A stretch of DNA of 64,000 bases from Unio delphinus. Lineage: Eukaryota; Mollusca; Bivalvia; Unionida; Unionidae. Location of the stretch: assembly GCA_029339505.1 (NCBI GenBank), contig JAQISU010000246.1, positions 1,142,001-1,206,000 on the forward strand, in the 5' to 3' direction. The notes beneath the pieces are model-generated. The model made no database searches and was not told the origin of the DNA. It worked only from the letters and a program-made list of their open reading frames with translations. Of the stretch, positions 12,757 through 25,195 are shown one piece after another. The position numbers and the translations under genes were made by a program. The first letter of the stretch is position 1, and the number at the start of each line of letters is the position of its first letter.

Positions 12757-13350
12757 GCTTATCAGTTCCATGTCATACCTTTTGGCCTAAATTTAAGCCC
12801 TTGGGCTAGTACCAAGGTTATGGATTACGTCGTCACCCTGTTCCGCTCGACTTCATCTATTGCGTCGGCAGTATATTTGGACGACATCCTCCAGTAACAT
12901 CTGTCAAGTTCTACTCTGCTCAAAGGCAGAAACGATCTTATATCACTTTACGTCATATAGGCTTTCTCGTGAACTGGATAAAGTCTGATCTCTGTCCAAT
13001 CCGGATTTTGGTCCATCTGGGTGTGGAGTTTCTCCCGATCTGAATCTGGTAAGGCTTCTTCGAGTTTGCGATCATCCAGATAATTGCACTCATAGAGTCC
13101 GTTTCCGACAGGATGCGCATTTTAGCGAGAGAGTTGCAGATCCTCGGATTATTCAATGCGGCAGCAGACTTGATCCCTCTCAGCTGTCCTTTTAGGCGCC
13201 CTTTACAAAGGACTTTGCTAGCGTAATTGCGCCATTTTCAAGTCCCTTCGATCCCAGAAAACAGATATGCTCACGCCAGAGATACGATCATTCTTGAGTC
13301 AATGGCACAACCCCTGTAGGCTGTCCACAGGGATTACTCTGGAGATACCC
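12757..13350 (+). pseudogene. DIRS reverse transcriptase, frameshifted
   Basis: Conceptual translation in shifting frames shows the classic DIRS/retroelement RT blocks. These are YQFHVIPFGLNLSPWASTKVMDY (given in part: YQFHVIPFGL, then TKVMDY) at about 12760-12830, the palm motif YLDDIL at about 12873-12890, and IGFLVNWIKSDL followed by LVHLGVE at about 12957-13030. The YxDD aspartates are preserved as codons, but the frame is broken at several points. Its role was copying the element's RNA into DNA. Confidence 0.75.
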
Positions 13351-13379
13351 CAAGGGGATAACGGTATGTTCCGCCACTA

Positions 13380-13760
13380 ATACCTACGGTTGGGGTGCCC
13401 ACCTGTTGCCGGACTTAGATACTGTCAGCGGCACGTGGGTGCCAGGGGCGAGCCCTTTCCACATCAACCTTTCAGAAATAACGGCTGTCATCAATGCCTT
13501 TCATTTCGGGCAGGATCAACTCTTATTACAAACTGCCCTCATTATGTCAGACAACATTGTGGTGGTGCCTTGCCTCAAAACAAGGGGACACCAATCACCA
13601 GACCTGTGCAATCTGAACTGGCAGTTTCTACATTGGTTCGACAATCTCCACCTCAATGTACAATTCAGACACACAGAATGGTCACTCCATCAATCGGACT
13701 TTCTTCCAATCGACACACTTTGGAGACGTCCGATGATTGATCTTTTGCAACAAGGTGGAA
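13380..13760 (+). pseudogene. DIRS RNase H domain
   Basis: The 13406-14374 frame begins with an RNase H-like segment of the DIRS type: a W-G-x-H-L-like start, SGTWVPGASPFHINLSEITAV with the expected acidic residue, then MSDNIVVV containing the conserved Asp-Asn pair, and a late block around HTEWSLHQSDFL. It directly follows the RT and removes RNA from the hybrid. It is open in this copy but isolated from RT by frameshifts. Confidence 0.7.
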
Positions 13761-14039
13761 TAGCAAATTCTCCACCTTTCATCTCACAGGTTCCAGACCC
13801 AGAAGCTTGGGTCGTGGATGCTCGATCAATCACCTGGGAAGGGTTGTGGTCATTCTCCTACCCTCCCACGGTCTTGGTACTGGAATTAATCCAGAAGTTA
13901 AGGGGTCAGAATTGTCAGATGGTTCTGATTACCCTTCTCAGATGGAACAACTACTGGGTCTCCGATCTACTCAATCTAGGCGATAGATCTACCCAGGAAG
14001 ATTACAGTCAGCACAAGTATTCACAAGCAACCGCGGCCA

Positions 14040-14399
14040 GGGGTGTTCCACCCCTGTCCGGACCGTCTTTTTGTTCAAGCTTGGCTCTTGTCCAGACAGC
14101 CTTGCAAGACAAACAATTTAAATCTTTGATTGCGGAGAGAATCTCGAGAGCAAGAAGGCCCTCTACTCTGAAGGTTTACAAGGGCAAGTGGCATGTTTTC
14201 AGAGACTGGTACCATATCATTCACATTGTTCCTCTGAGTGTCACAATCCCTCAACTGGCCAACTTTTCTCTGGCTTTTCAAGGAGAAACATCTGGCTCCA
14301 GTTATTCTCAAATGTTACCGCTCCATGATATCAGACACATTCCGCCATTCTGGTACATGTGCTATCAGCCATGACAAAGATTTGTCAGATCTTTTAAAC

Positions 14400-14430
<31 letters not shown>

Positions 14431-15120
14431 TTCAATCGACTTATATCCCTCACCCTGTTTCCAAATGGAATCTGTCCTGGGTTTTAACATGACTCAATTC
14501 AGACAGTATTGAGTCTTTAACCCACGATTAGTTAAAGCTACTATCATACAAATTGGGTTTCTTGATAGCCTTAGCTTCAGCATGCAGGGTGAGCGAGTTA
14601 CATGTCCTTTCTAGTGAGTCCTTTCTAGTGACCCGAACTCTCTTCCGTTCTGATCAGAGGGTTTGATGGTCCTCTTGACGCAGCCAGGCTTCGTAGTCCA
14701 AAATAGATTACCATACATTGGCGATCAACGAGTCGTCATTAGCTCGCTTTCTTTATAGATAAGTCAGGATCAACAGCCATGTAAGATCCTGTTTGGGCAC
14801 TCTAGCACCATTTCAATGCATAGAGGTGAGTCAGGTCACATACAAGCACCTCTTTTTTTCTGGTGATAGCTGGGATATGAGACATCACCATTCAAGCCCT
14901 TGCTTCATGGCTGTAGTGGGTTATACGCTCGGCGTACTCTGAGAATTCGCAAATCAGTCACCTTATAGAAGCTGTTGGCTGACATGCAGAGTCAACCTTC
15001 TACAGTTTTATCTTCAAGTTTGTACTCGCAGAGGCAAACATTGATTCTAGTAGGTCCGGTGTTGGGCAGCCCAGACGCCCACCAGACTCATGTACAACAA
15101 TCAGCACAGCCTATTAGCTT
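14040..15120 (+). pseudogene. DIRS tyrosine recombinase, broken
   Basis: The end of the 13406-14374 frame contains SRARRPSTLKVYKGKW, typical of the N-terminal core-binding domain of DIRS recombinases. After stops and an internal A-tract (14404-14430), another frame at about 14550-14605 reads FLIALASACRVSELH, the start of the catalytic domain with its first active-site arginine. The later His/Arg and Tyr motifs cannot be read cleanly. The enzyme would integrate the circular DNA intermediate. Confidence 0.65.
14404..14430. repeat. Internal A27 homopolymer
   Basis: A run of 27 A inside the recombinase region, breaking its reading frame. It could be a retroposed poly(A) end or a simple expansion. 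Confidence 0.95.
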
Positions 15121-15340
15121 CGCTGGATTCGCCAGATAAATTTTCGTAGGTAAGAAGATTTCAATATCTATCTTCTTAACCGTATAAAAGGGTCACATAT
15201 CACGTGACCCTGGGCTGTGTTGCTAATTGAAAATTAGGAGACCGGGTTATCATTCACATGGGGAATCCAACCATCATTCCCTAGAGGATACCCGTGTGGA
15301 GGTCGGATGCTCCGCATTCCCTCCTCCTATTACTTATTCT

Positions 15341-15440
15341 CCTAAAGTAATGTGATTGGGGAACGTATTCAAAGGAGAAAGCAAATTTTGTAGTAAATTA
15401 TGTTTCTCCGAGAATACTTACCCAATCACATTACTAAGAA
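15341..15440. repeat. DIRS internal complementary region
   Basis: The first half (cctaaagtaatgtgattggg to caaaggagaaa) is the reverse complement of the left outer end. The second half (gcaaattttgtagtaaatta to cccaatcacattac) is the reverse complement of the right outer end. It therefore templates both termini across the circle junction. Confidence 0.9.
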
Positions 15441-15493
15441 ACCCTCCCAACCACCCCGCCATGCGAGCATCCTCGTGTTTTATATATCGCTCA

Positions 15494-15704
15494 GCTTAAA
15501 AACTAAAGAAGCGACACCTAACGGGCGGCAAGGGGAGGTAATGGGCAAGAGTTATTGCCCTTTGTCTATATGACATAGACAGGAAAGACGAATTTTCGTC
15601 TTTTGGTAGGGCTGGATTCGCGAGGTAGCAGGCTAATATCCCTAAAGTAATGTGATTGGGTAAGTATTCTCGGAGAAACATAATTTACTACAAAATTTGC
15701 TTTC
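15494..15704. repeat. DIRS right inverted terminal repeat
   Basis: Inverted match to 8568-8757, followed by an outer extension (ataatttactacaaaatttg) that is also represented in the internal complementary region. Confidence 0.88.
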
Positions 15705-16817
15705 TTGGCATAAAATCATATCAAGACAATGACCCATGGGCATTTAAAACAATAAACTATTTCAAAAAAATTGATGAGGATGATAGAAGAAGGTCTAGAA
15801 CTTCAGGATTGTAATCCTAAATCTGCTGTTGAAAAATTGTTTAAGAGTGAAGTGGATATCCAGACAACATGAAAAAAGTTAATGTAATATGGATATTTGT
15901 TTCCTCATCCAGTGTCTTGGCAAATCTATTAATTTGAAATGAAATATGCTCATCAGATAAATTAATATAGAAAAGAAAGAATATTTTTTTTTCTTTGATT
16001 CCATCTAGCTAGACAAAATTAAGGAATGGAAGGGTAAAGTAATTGACATCACAGTGACAATTATCATGGCTATTAACTTTCTTATTTGTGTATAAAGTCT
16101 ACAGAAAGTACCTTTAGAAATCATTAGTACAGCATAAATCAGCAGTGTAAGGCATTCTGTTAAGGAAAATCTATGCAGTCACAATAATTGTGTTGTATTC
16201 TTTTCTTTGCTTATTTGGTAAGAGTGAAGGGTAAAACTGATGCATTGATGAATCTATAATTTGGATGTTTTATACATTCAGAGGTGCTGAATATGTACAA
16301 AATGTATATAAAATGAGATTTATTAAAGTTACTTTACCTTTTAAGTTGTCACATATTTATTCTTTAAATTTGAGAATGCATCACGATGAGCCATCACAGC
16401 AGTTGTTACCATATTAATAGAAAAACTTTCCGTATTAATGACTTTATGTAGTATATCTTGGTTAGTTACCCTCAACTGGTTAGCTGTACATGGGAATGAG
16501 TATAAGAACTTGACAATTGTGCTGCAAGTTGCTCATTTCATATGTGGCTTCATCTGTATTCGGTGTCGTTGCCAATGCATAAATAATACTTGTGCAACTA
16601 GCAGTTACAAGGTTATTCAAAGGGTATGGCTTTAACACCTTGTAATATTGGGGCGTGTAGGCAACAAAAGCAGATGTTAGAAACAAGGACATCATTAGAA
16701 AAACAAATAGTACAAAATTAACTTTGATCAGTTCTTTGTTAACTCATTTTCATACTTCTATTCTTTTTTATCTTTTCATATATTGTATGCCCTGTCACAG
16801 TATGTGTGTTAGGTAGC

Positions 16818-16996
<179 letters not shown>

Positions 16997-18798
16997 CATG
17001 GTTTAATATGTCAGTGCAATATTGGCTATGTAGTGCAGATCAAAAATTCAAATTTAATAGAAAATATTTGCAAAAATAACTTCCTTTGGTTAAGGTCACT
17101 GTGACTGAATAATATTAAATGGTTTCTGTACCATAACATTATTTGCACATTAGAAACCAGGAACAAACATTCAGATAAAAATTGCTGAAATAAAGATATA
17201 GATTGAATGAAATGAAAATTTAATGCATGTCATTCACTCCATATCTTATTATATCTGAATTTTATTAAACCTTTTATGGCCTTCCAGATGAAGATGATGA
17301 TGAAGCTTTAAATAATATGTCTGTTCTTTCTTCTGATTGGAATTTGAGTAATAACTTTTTTTAAAAATATTTTCATATTCAATTTTGTACTGGAATCTTG
17401 CTGATTTGTATTGCATTCACACTAAATTATAACAAAACAAATTGCCACCTGAGTGCATAAATGTAAACCAAAAATAGGTGTACATCATACTTGAAACTTA
17501 TACTCAAGAAGGTAATACAATACATTTCCTGTGTATCAGGTCTTTATGAACCATTGTGATATAGTTTAAACTATTCAAAGAAATTACATTGACAAAAGGA
17601 CATTTTTATGCAAGATAATATAAACATTTAGAAGTTCTGACAGTATTTCATTGTTCACTTAGAAATTCTATCCAAACTTTTGATTTAGTACATTACACCT
17701 ACCATACAATCAAAGTTGGTATTATTCTGAATTTTTTATTTTTGTTTTGTTCCCTTTTTCTATCAAATGGTAACAGGATATCTAGTTGGGACAAATTCGT
17801 TTAGAAATCGAGTATTCTTCACTTCATACAAAAATTGTTTACAAAATGAAATACCTTTTTACTTCTTTGCTCAGTTTTAATGTTTTAAAAAAAATGACCA
17901 CTATACAGAGAAAAACGAATAAAACATATTTCTTATTCTACATCCTTACATCAGCAGTCGATTCTTGAATGAAAATTTTCTTGAATAAAATTACAGGGAT
18001 TTTCCTACAACTCATTTGGCATAAACGGTTGCAAACTGCATATTAAAATAGACTACAATTTAATTAATCATGAATGAAAGGTGTCCAAATATTTTGTAGC
18101 TATGCTAGATAAAGACTATGCTAATTGTATCCATATTGCTGTAAATGTCCAGATGGTTTGTTTTTCTTGGCTTACATCGTTGATTACTAATCAGTCATAT
18201 TTGGAATAAATAAATAAAAATTTTGATTATTCAGAGTTAACCACCTTTATATAAAAAAAATTAAAAGAGTTATGTTCACATTTGGAAAGATTTTGTGAAA
18301 TAAACGGTTTTAAAAGGCATATATGGGCTCTCATTAATTATTATAAGGCATGGGTTTATTGGGGAAAAAGTAAGGCACATGTGCCTGTTTAGTGGATAGT
18401 TATGAATACTAGAGTATCATTTATTTTTGTGGACCTAAAAATTATTTTTTTTTTAAACATTTTGTTACAACCTCAAAAAATACCCAAAATAAAGAATACA
18501 AAGAACATACTATGCTGACACCAAAGAGCAGTCATTGTAATTGTTAAAATAATATTTTGTCTACCACCTGTGTGAGCAAATATCAATCTCCTGTCAAGAG
18601 CATCGCTTAACACTGAGCATCAATGTGATCCAATGCAACTATTAGCACTAAACTAATTGTTTATAAAATTGCATGTGTACTCTCTCTTCCTATACGTAGT
18701 CCATAATTACATAATCAATACATTCAAACAACCATAACATTAACTCATAAAATTTAACCTAGATCCAGACCAGATCAAATAATGTCATCATACCACAT

Positions 18799-19113
18799 GT
18801 GAACAAAACACGTCAGCAGCTTCACCTTGCATTGTGCAGTAAGCAAGCCACATCAGCATTTCATGTGTTTCAGAGCCTGTCAAAGTGTGAAATGCTAACT
18901 AAATTGAAAGACAACGGAATTAATATTTTGTTCAAGCCTGTCTCTTGCAGTCAGTATCTAGACTTGGCAATAAATAAAGACTGCAAAGAAGAATTAAAAT
19001 TAGAATCATATTTTCACAGCTGTTGCCATGGAGATCATCAGGGAAAAGATCAGTGTACTGCATTAGTTGAGCTTAAACCTCATCAGTCAAGCCAATTCAT
19101 AATGAATGGATAA
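18799..19113 (+). pseudogene. Fossil of a pogo/Tigger-like DDE transposase
   Basis: A 104-codon open frame. Its middle (NGINILFKPVSCSQYLDLAI followed by NKDCKEELK) resembles the DDE_1 superfamily segment that normally contains the last catalytic acidic residue. In that segment a hydrophobic strand is followed by a Cys-rich turn, then Q-x-L-D and NK-x-x-K. Only this fragment remains, and no terminal repeats are seen around it. The assignment rests on motif resemblance alone. Confidence 0.4.
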
Positions 19114-19481
19114 CCACCAGGAAAAGTGTGAAAATTCTGACCTAATTATCCATGGTTTTGAGAAAGCTGGACATGTTTAATTAATCAATTTCTTGTTTAA
19201 GTACCTAGCAAATATTGGTTTATACTTTGATTGACATGTTAATTCAGTGGTTTTGTGAGGTTTTCTGCTATATTGTAACTAGTGTATATACATACTGTTT
19301 CATTAGTAATTGTGCTTCAAGCAGTAATTCTAGTATTTTACAGCGATGTTCATTGGGATTCAGCAGGAATAAAAGATGTTTTTACATGAGATGTTAAATG
19401 TCTTGGCAACTGTTTAACTTGAAAGAAGAATGAATTTGAATATTAAATTTTAAGTTTTGTATACTAATACTGTGTATTATT

Positions 19482-19775
19482 TAACCACTCTGGTGGCTTA
19501 AGTGATTAAGAGTATCCAACTCGGTTGCAAGTTCGAACCCTGGCCATGTCATACTAAAGACTTTATTAGCAGCTACCTTGCTTGGCACACAGCATTAAGA
19601 GGTTAGTGTTAGGATTGTTAGGCCTGGTGTCAGAATGTGACATGTTACCACATGTCTGCGGAATGATGCCTCAGTGCTAGACATCAGTATAACCTGCCAC
19701 ACTACAGATATCTTAGCGATATGACTCAAATTGTTAGAGCTACATTAAAAAAATTCAAAACCACATTAGTATAAT
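19482..19775 (+). repeat. tRNA-derived SINE, family B
   Basis: The tRNA-like head has an A box (tggcttaagtgattaag) and a B box (ggttgcaagttcgaaccc). The body contains cttgcttggcacacagcatt and tgccacactacagat, and the tail reads gctacattaaaaa. A second copy is at 25846-26150. Confidence 0.8.
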
Positions 19776-20187
19776 TTATTATTGTTTCTTTCATTTTCAG
19801 TAACACTAGCAATTAAATAGCTTCTGCTTTTTCTTGTTTCTTTCAATCTCTACTTAACTCACAACATATTGATTTAAAGCAGTGAGTGGAAATTACAGCT
19901 ACTGGACACTGTGTGTGCACATTGAAACAATATAGAATTCATGTACTTTAGACTGTAAAAAAAAAATTCCACCAAAAGGTTCAAATAAACCAGAGATATG
20001 TAACCAGATTACAAAAGTGCTGTTGATATATTGAATAGCTTTGTTGATTTTTATGAATGACACACAGTAAATAATTTGTTGTTTGGTTCTTTAATTTCAT
20101 GGTTCATGACAGCAGTGGCACTCCAAAAAAATGAGTGAATGTGATTTCCATCAATGTTTTCTCTACACTGCTTTTTCTTTTCAACAG

Positions 20188-20367
20188 GAGAAAAAGTTCA
20201 TGTATCCTAAGCCAGCATCCCAGCCTCCCTCTCCATCCATATCCAGGAGTTCTACACCAGCTCCATCTGACACTGAGGATAATGGTGCCCACTTTGATGA
20301 TGAGGACGATGATGATGATGAGGAGGAGTTAAGATCTGTTCCTGAATCTGATCAAAAAAGAAAATGA
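20188..20367 (+). CDS. 3'-terminal coding exon of a host gene, acidic C-terminus
   Basis: Preceded by a strong acceptor (ctttttcttttcaacag, AG at 20186-20187). It is open for 59 codons to TGA at 20365-20367. The encoded tail is Pro/Ser-rich (KPASQPPSPSISRSSTPAP), then strongly acidic (a run of Asp and Glu), and ends in a short basic stretch (DQKRK). This is a typical disordered C-terminus. It starts in phase 0 and so is compatible with the exon at 828-902. The upstream ATG at 20131 lies in the polypyrimidine/intron side and is not needed. The gene family is not recognised. Confidence 0.72.
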   Translation, partial: EKKFMYPKPASQPPSPSISRSSTPAPSDTEDNGAHFDDEDDDDDEEELRSVPESDQKRK

Positions 20368-20785
20368 AAATAGTTTTCAGTGCTGTTAAATTTCTAAGAC
20401 TAGTAATACATTACTTGTTCTACTAAGAATTAACACAGCTGTTAGCAACAGGCCTTAACATAAGTCTTCATTATGGGTGTCGTATATCTCTGATGGCTTT
20501 GATGCTTAGTGAATTGTGTAACATTAATATAACTATAAATGAAAAAAGTACAGAAGATTTTTGAAAATATAGATTTGTTATAACATCACTAACATTTAGT
20601 TAATGACTAGCATGGTGGTAAACTGTGCCCAGTTAAAGTCAGATTATAAATTCTCTTCATATCAGTTTTAGGTCATACTCGTCTTGCCAATTCATAATCC
20701 TCTTTTCTCTTTTGAGTGCATATATTGTGACAATTGTTCTTTGACTAATTAATTATAGAACTGAGCACAACATGTTCCAATTCAT

Positions 20786-21107
20786 GCTAACCTGACATCA
20801 AACAATGCCATAATATTATTTTTTGGCTTTGTAATAGAAACTAAAGAAAACATGTATGTCAAATTTCTCATTAGTGATGATTGTAATATATGATGCTAAC
20901 CTGACATCAAACAATGCCATAATATTATTTTTTGGCTTTGTAATAGAAACTAAAGAAAACATATATGTCAAATTTCTCATTAGTGATGATTGTAATATAT
21001 GATGCTAACCTGACATCAAACAATACCTTAGTATTATTTTTTGGCTTTGTAAAAGAAACAAAAGAAAACATATATGTCAAATTTCTCATTACAGTGATGA
21101 TTGTGAT
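20786..21107 (+). repeat. 109-bp tandem repeat, three copies
   Basis: Units begin gctaacctgacatcaaacaa at 20786, 20895 and 21004, and end with a gtgatgattgtaatata-like segment. The last copy is followed by a short (TG)n. The units are nearly identical. Confidence 0.93.
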
Positions 21108-21949
21108 ATGTGTGTGTGTGTGTGTGTGGCCTTTGTGTTCAACAGTTTTAGGATTGAAGTTATTCAAATAATTACTTGCATGTGAAGTGATAGCTTACTT
21201 TTTCATAATTATTTTTGCATGGCTCCTTTGTTAAAAACTAAGAAAAACTTTTCTTTACGAACCAAAATAATTCAGAACTTACTGGAAAGACCATTTAATA
21301 TTTTAACATTTTATGTACATGTGATCAATCATCATAATGTTAGTGTATGCATTTGTGAATTTCAAAGAGTTCTTATTGCTCATGTTATCCATCTTTCCAT
21401 AATGCTATATTCGAAACACACAAAATCCCAAACACTTGTTCTGCATAAAGACCATTAAGAAGGCTTTGCAAAGACTTAATTTTGTTATATAATTTTTAAG
21501 TTGATAGTTTCATTTGTTGCAGCTAAATAGTTTTGCTTATAGAAATATTAACATACTGTCCGTGATTTCTGATACAAATTAATCAGGATAATTTTCTAGA
21601 TATGTATAACATAACCATATATATAAATTGATTGGTGCATATTGTACTGTGTAAACTGTTTCTTCTAAATGACAAATACTTGTGTCTTTATTTTTTTTAT
21701 CCCGGTGTATACTTTGCAGCAGTGACATTATTTAATATTATGACAATAATTTGTTTAGGAGAACAGTCCTCCTGCGTATTCATAATTGTTTTTCTACCCA
21801 ATATATAAAGTAAAAATGTAGATCTTTAGGCATGATGAGTGTTCAACAAATTCTGGTTTTACAGAATCATATCTCCACATGCATGGGAGGAGTCATTTTT
21901 CAACTTTCACCCCATCACAAACCCAAATTAGTGGGACATTGTTTTTGTG

Positions 21950-22130
21950 CTGCCACAGTAGCTCAGTTGACAGAGAATCGGACTTGTAATCCAAGAGTTC
22001 TTCAGCTGCCTGGATCGCCTGCAACAGTGTGACCTTGAGAATGGCACTTTATCCCATTTTATCAGGATAATATGGCCAATAATGTGTCTAGTGTTCAATT
22101 TAAACAAAGAAAATGTCCATCAAATTTGAA
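21950..22130 (+). repeat. tRNA-like SINE, family C
   Basis: The head (gccacagtagctcagttgac, then ggacttgtaatccaagagtt) resembles a tRNA with an A box. The B box is degraded. The body ends around 22130. Only this copy is seen here. Confidence 0.5.
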
Positions 22131-22215
22131 GTATTATCTCATATCAAGATTTTTGTTGGTTACAATGTTGAGTGAGATCCATGCAATGATGTGATCCTGA
22201 GTCTGATTTTTTTAA

Positions 22216-22312
22216 AAGTTTTTGGTATGACTCAGCTGGGGTTCGAAACCATGATCTCCTGCTTTCGAGATGGATGCACTAACCACTAGGCCACCGGAGC
22301 AGTTGTTTCATT
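22216..22312 (-). repeat. tRNA-derived SINE head, family D
   Basis: On the minus strand it reads ccggtggcctagtggttagt, then tggtttcgaacccc. These are well-preserved A and B boxes of an RNA polymerase III promoter. The flanks do not form a full tRNA, so a SINE is more likely than a functional gene. Confidence 0.6.
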
Positions 22313-22863
22313 TTAGATATATATTTTGCATGAAGTTTGGAATATCAAGAGATTGTTTCAGACTTACAGGTGGATGGGTGGGGGGGTGAAAGCACTTGTA
22401 ATAGATGTTGACAGAATGGGGTAATTGAGAATTAAAGTGTTAATTGTTTACCAGCACAATTCAAATTTAATTGATGGTGAAGTCTTTTAAGAAGTGTCTT
22501 TTGACTACCACCTCTCATTCTATTCCATCCTTCGATTCGTGTGCCATATCAGCTTTTACAGAAATTTAGTTTCTAAGAATTTTTTTGTGAATACTTAAAA
22601 TATACTAGTGCTCTGGCAGCTTTACTTTGTTATTATTTTGTAACATTTTGCCATAGTTTTAGAATTCTTTATAGATTTATTAAACCACAACTTTGCATTG
22701 ATTGATTATGAAATGTTCTAGTACTATGTTGGAATCTAATTAAATTTTATGCAAGTCTGGTGGTAAAATAACTCTTTTAACATCACTCAGTGAGGACAGA
22801 TGTCAAAAGTTAATTTTTAAACTTCATCACAGACATTTTAATGGCATTGACTACTGTAATTTC

Positions 22864-23113
22864 AGGGCCCTGAGTGTTCGAGTGGTCTAAAGCGCTCTCC
22901 GTTACGGATCACTGCCGTCTCTACGCTGTCCGTATGGGTTTGAATCTCAGATTTGGCCAATGTGGGTATGTGAGAAAACTTGCCAGTAGCTTCTCGTGGG
23001 TATGTGGTTCTTTCCTGAGTTTTTCTGGGTTCTTCCTCCTCCATTAATACTGGCTGCTATGTATATCCTATCTTGTTCTGAAAAATGGCCTTAAACCAAA
23101 CAACAACAACAAC
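22864..23113 (+). repeat. tRNA-derived SINE, family A, full length
   Basis: Best-preserved copy. The head is gttcgagtggtctaaagcgc with a B box (gggtttgaatctc). The body includes ttggccaatgtgggtatgtg, and the end is gccttaaaccaaacaacaac. Confidence 0.85.
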
Positions 23114-23289
23114 TACTGTAATTTTGACATATTATGTATAAAAATAACTGCTTTTATTTAAAACCTTTAGTTGATGCAGTTTTTTTTCCCATAAAAATAA
23201 ATGTCTTTATAACCATGTTTATTCTTTGTGTTAGAATTTGATAAAAAAGGATAGTTCCTGGATCAACTTTCTGCATATATAGTTTTGTG

Positions 23290-23460
23290 GTTTCTACCAC
23301 CATTTTTCAGCACATAATAGTTTATACATGGGACCATTATATTTGGTGCAGGGAGAATCACCAACACACAAGAAGCTATCTGCAGGCTTTCTCACATACC
23401 CATGTTGGTTGAGCCAAGACTAGAACCTACACAGACAGGTGAGGTGTGTGAATGATCTAT
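23290..23460 (-). repeat. SINE family A, degraded fragment
   Basis: Minus-strand fragment keeping ccatttttcagcacataata and gctttctcacatacccatgt. The head and tail are eroded. Confidence 0.55.
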
Positions 23461-23883
23461 AAAGGTGATTGCCTTATGCCACCCTTTGCCTAGATAGGTT
23501 GAGATATAAAAATACACTTTTTTTTTTGTTTTTGTATTTGTTATGTAATTTCTGAATATACTCCAGTTCAAGTATTTTGATGTATTCTTTTTAAGTGCTC
23601 TTCCATTTAAACATACATGGTATCCAGGTAAGGTATTTTTTAAAACACGTATGCCAGAGTACTCTGATACTCTGATTACTCCCAAGTTCATGTATAAGAA
23701 TGATATAAAAATCTAAATAGAACAATGGATGACTACTCCATCTTGAAAATACTTTACCTGGTTCCCTGATATGTCTATTGTAGTAGCCCTAAACATTTCT
23801 GGTAAGAAGGGAAGACGGTGAAAAAAATATCAGCTTGGGGTTATTGTGCCTTTTCTGCAGTTAACTGAAAACTAAAATAATTC

Positions 23884-24240
23884 TACCGTATGTTCTGGCC
23901 TATAAGTCGATGCAGAGTATAAGTCAAATTCACTAATTTTGTACATTTTCCATCCTTCTTCCATATGTAGGTCAATTCTGAGTATAAGATGTGGACAGGT
24001 TCATAAAGTGGCTTCGTATTTTACACTAGTAGCATCCGGTTTCATGAATATTAATGGTTTCACTGTATGATATTGCATATTACCAGCAGTAATAAAGTTG
24101 CATCACCGATGCTAACATGCTTGTGATTTTACTCCTGTACAAGGCACTGCTATATTCTGTTATCAAATTGACACAGCTGAACAAACAGTCCATGTTTATT
24201 TTAATTATGATATCCATTGCAAGAGCCACATGGCTGTGCA
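23884..24240. mobile_element. Truncated copy of the 3661 MITE
   Basis: Starts taccgtatgttctggcctat and shares internal blocks (acatgcttgtgattttact, aacagtccatg) with the 3661 element. The right terminus is absent and the duplicated segment starts nearby. Confidence 0.6.
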
Positions 24241-24944
24241 TGCTATGTACATGTAAATTGAGAAACTTTGTCAAATACAATTGTAAACAAATTGGACCAT
24301 TGTGTGTCATCTTATTTTACTGTCCAGCTTGTGTAGTATTAAATGACATGTTTAAATTGTAGTTTAAATGAGTTACACAACAGGTTCTTCCAATAATACA
24401 TAAATGTTCTCAACAGCACATTGGCATAAAATGACCTTTCAAAGAGGACACCAGAAAACACCAAGGAAATCACAAACTTTTTTAATTTGCTGCTATTAGT
24501 ACTCTTCAGTAAGGCAATTCTCATAGCGATGAAAGTGATGAATCATATTTAATTGGTATCATCTGTACTAAAGAAAAAAGAATTTCTTTCGGTGAGGATT
24601 GGTGGGGTGGTTATATAGATGAGTAATGTATGCTGTTTTGTATGTAGGATATTAAAACACTAAAGGACAACTACTTAACAATAATGCATGCAATTTGTTG
24701 TTATCTAAATACACATTGTTTTCTGTGTACTTGGGATTATATACTTATTTTTGTGTGATCTTTAATTAAGTTTGACATATAAAAATTAACCATTTTAACC
24801 AAAGCATTTTGATTGTATAATTAAATAAACCAGATAGGTATTCTGCAATATTAAAATGAGATTTCAACATTTTTGTATTGTATTTTTTCAGACATTAAAT
24901 CGGACATGTTATTTTGTTTTGATTAATATTAGTGAATTTTCTCC

Positions 24945-25195
24945 AAACTCAACACAGATAGGCTATATATACATGGCGGCCAGTAAAAACAGTGGAGGAA
25001 GAACCCAGGAAAACCCCAGAAAGAACCACTGACCCACAAAAAGCTACTGGCAAGTTTTCTCAAATACCCACATTGGCCAAATGTGAGACTTGAAACCACA
25101 CAGACAGAGGTGAGATGGCAATGATCCATAACGTTGAGCACTTTAGACCACTCGGCCACTGTCAATGTGGTAATCCCATAACAACAACAAAACTA
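24945..25195 (-). repeat. tRNA-derived SINE, family A
   Basis: Minus-strand copy within segmental copy 1. The head (gtggccgagtggtctaaag on the minus strand) is at its right end. Confidence 0.8.

Larger units (their letters stand above)
8568..15704 (+). mobile_element. DIRS-like tyrosine-recombinase retrotransposon, decayed
   Basis: A 7.1-kb element with inverted terminal repeats (8568-8757 and about 15494-15680 plus a short outer extension) and an internal complementary region at 15341-15440. That region is the reverse complement of the two outer ends joined together, which is the hallmark of DIRS elements replicating through a circle. Inside, in order, are leader repeats, a gag-like region with 81-bp repeats, reverse transcriptase, RNase H and a tyrosine recombinase. 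Frameshifts and stops run throughout, so it is inactive. I see no target-site duplication, as expected for recombinase-mediated insertion. Confidence 0.9.
20368..24285. other. 3' flank of the plus-strand gene: UTR and repeats
   Basis: No gene is supported. It contains a 109-bp triplicate, SINE copies at 21950, 22216, 22864 and 23290, and a truncated MITE at 23884. The rest is plain AT-rich sequence. Short open frames here are not protein-like. I could not choose a poly(A) site. Confidence 0.5.

Noticed and set aside
17298..17351. Possible exon (acidic EDDDEALNN segment with AG and GT edges)
   Set aside because: In phase 0, as required between exons 828 and 20188, it hits a stop after seven codons; the donor is weak.
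22216..22312. Functional tRNA gene on the minus strand
   Set aside because: A and B boxes are present, but the arms do not pair into a full cloverleaf by eye and the context is SINE-rich.
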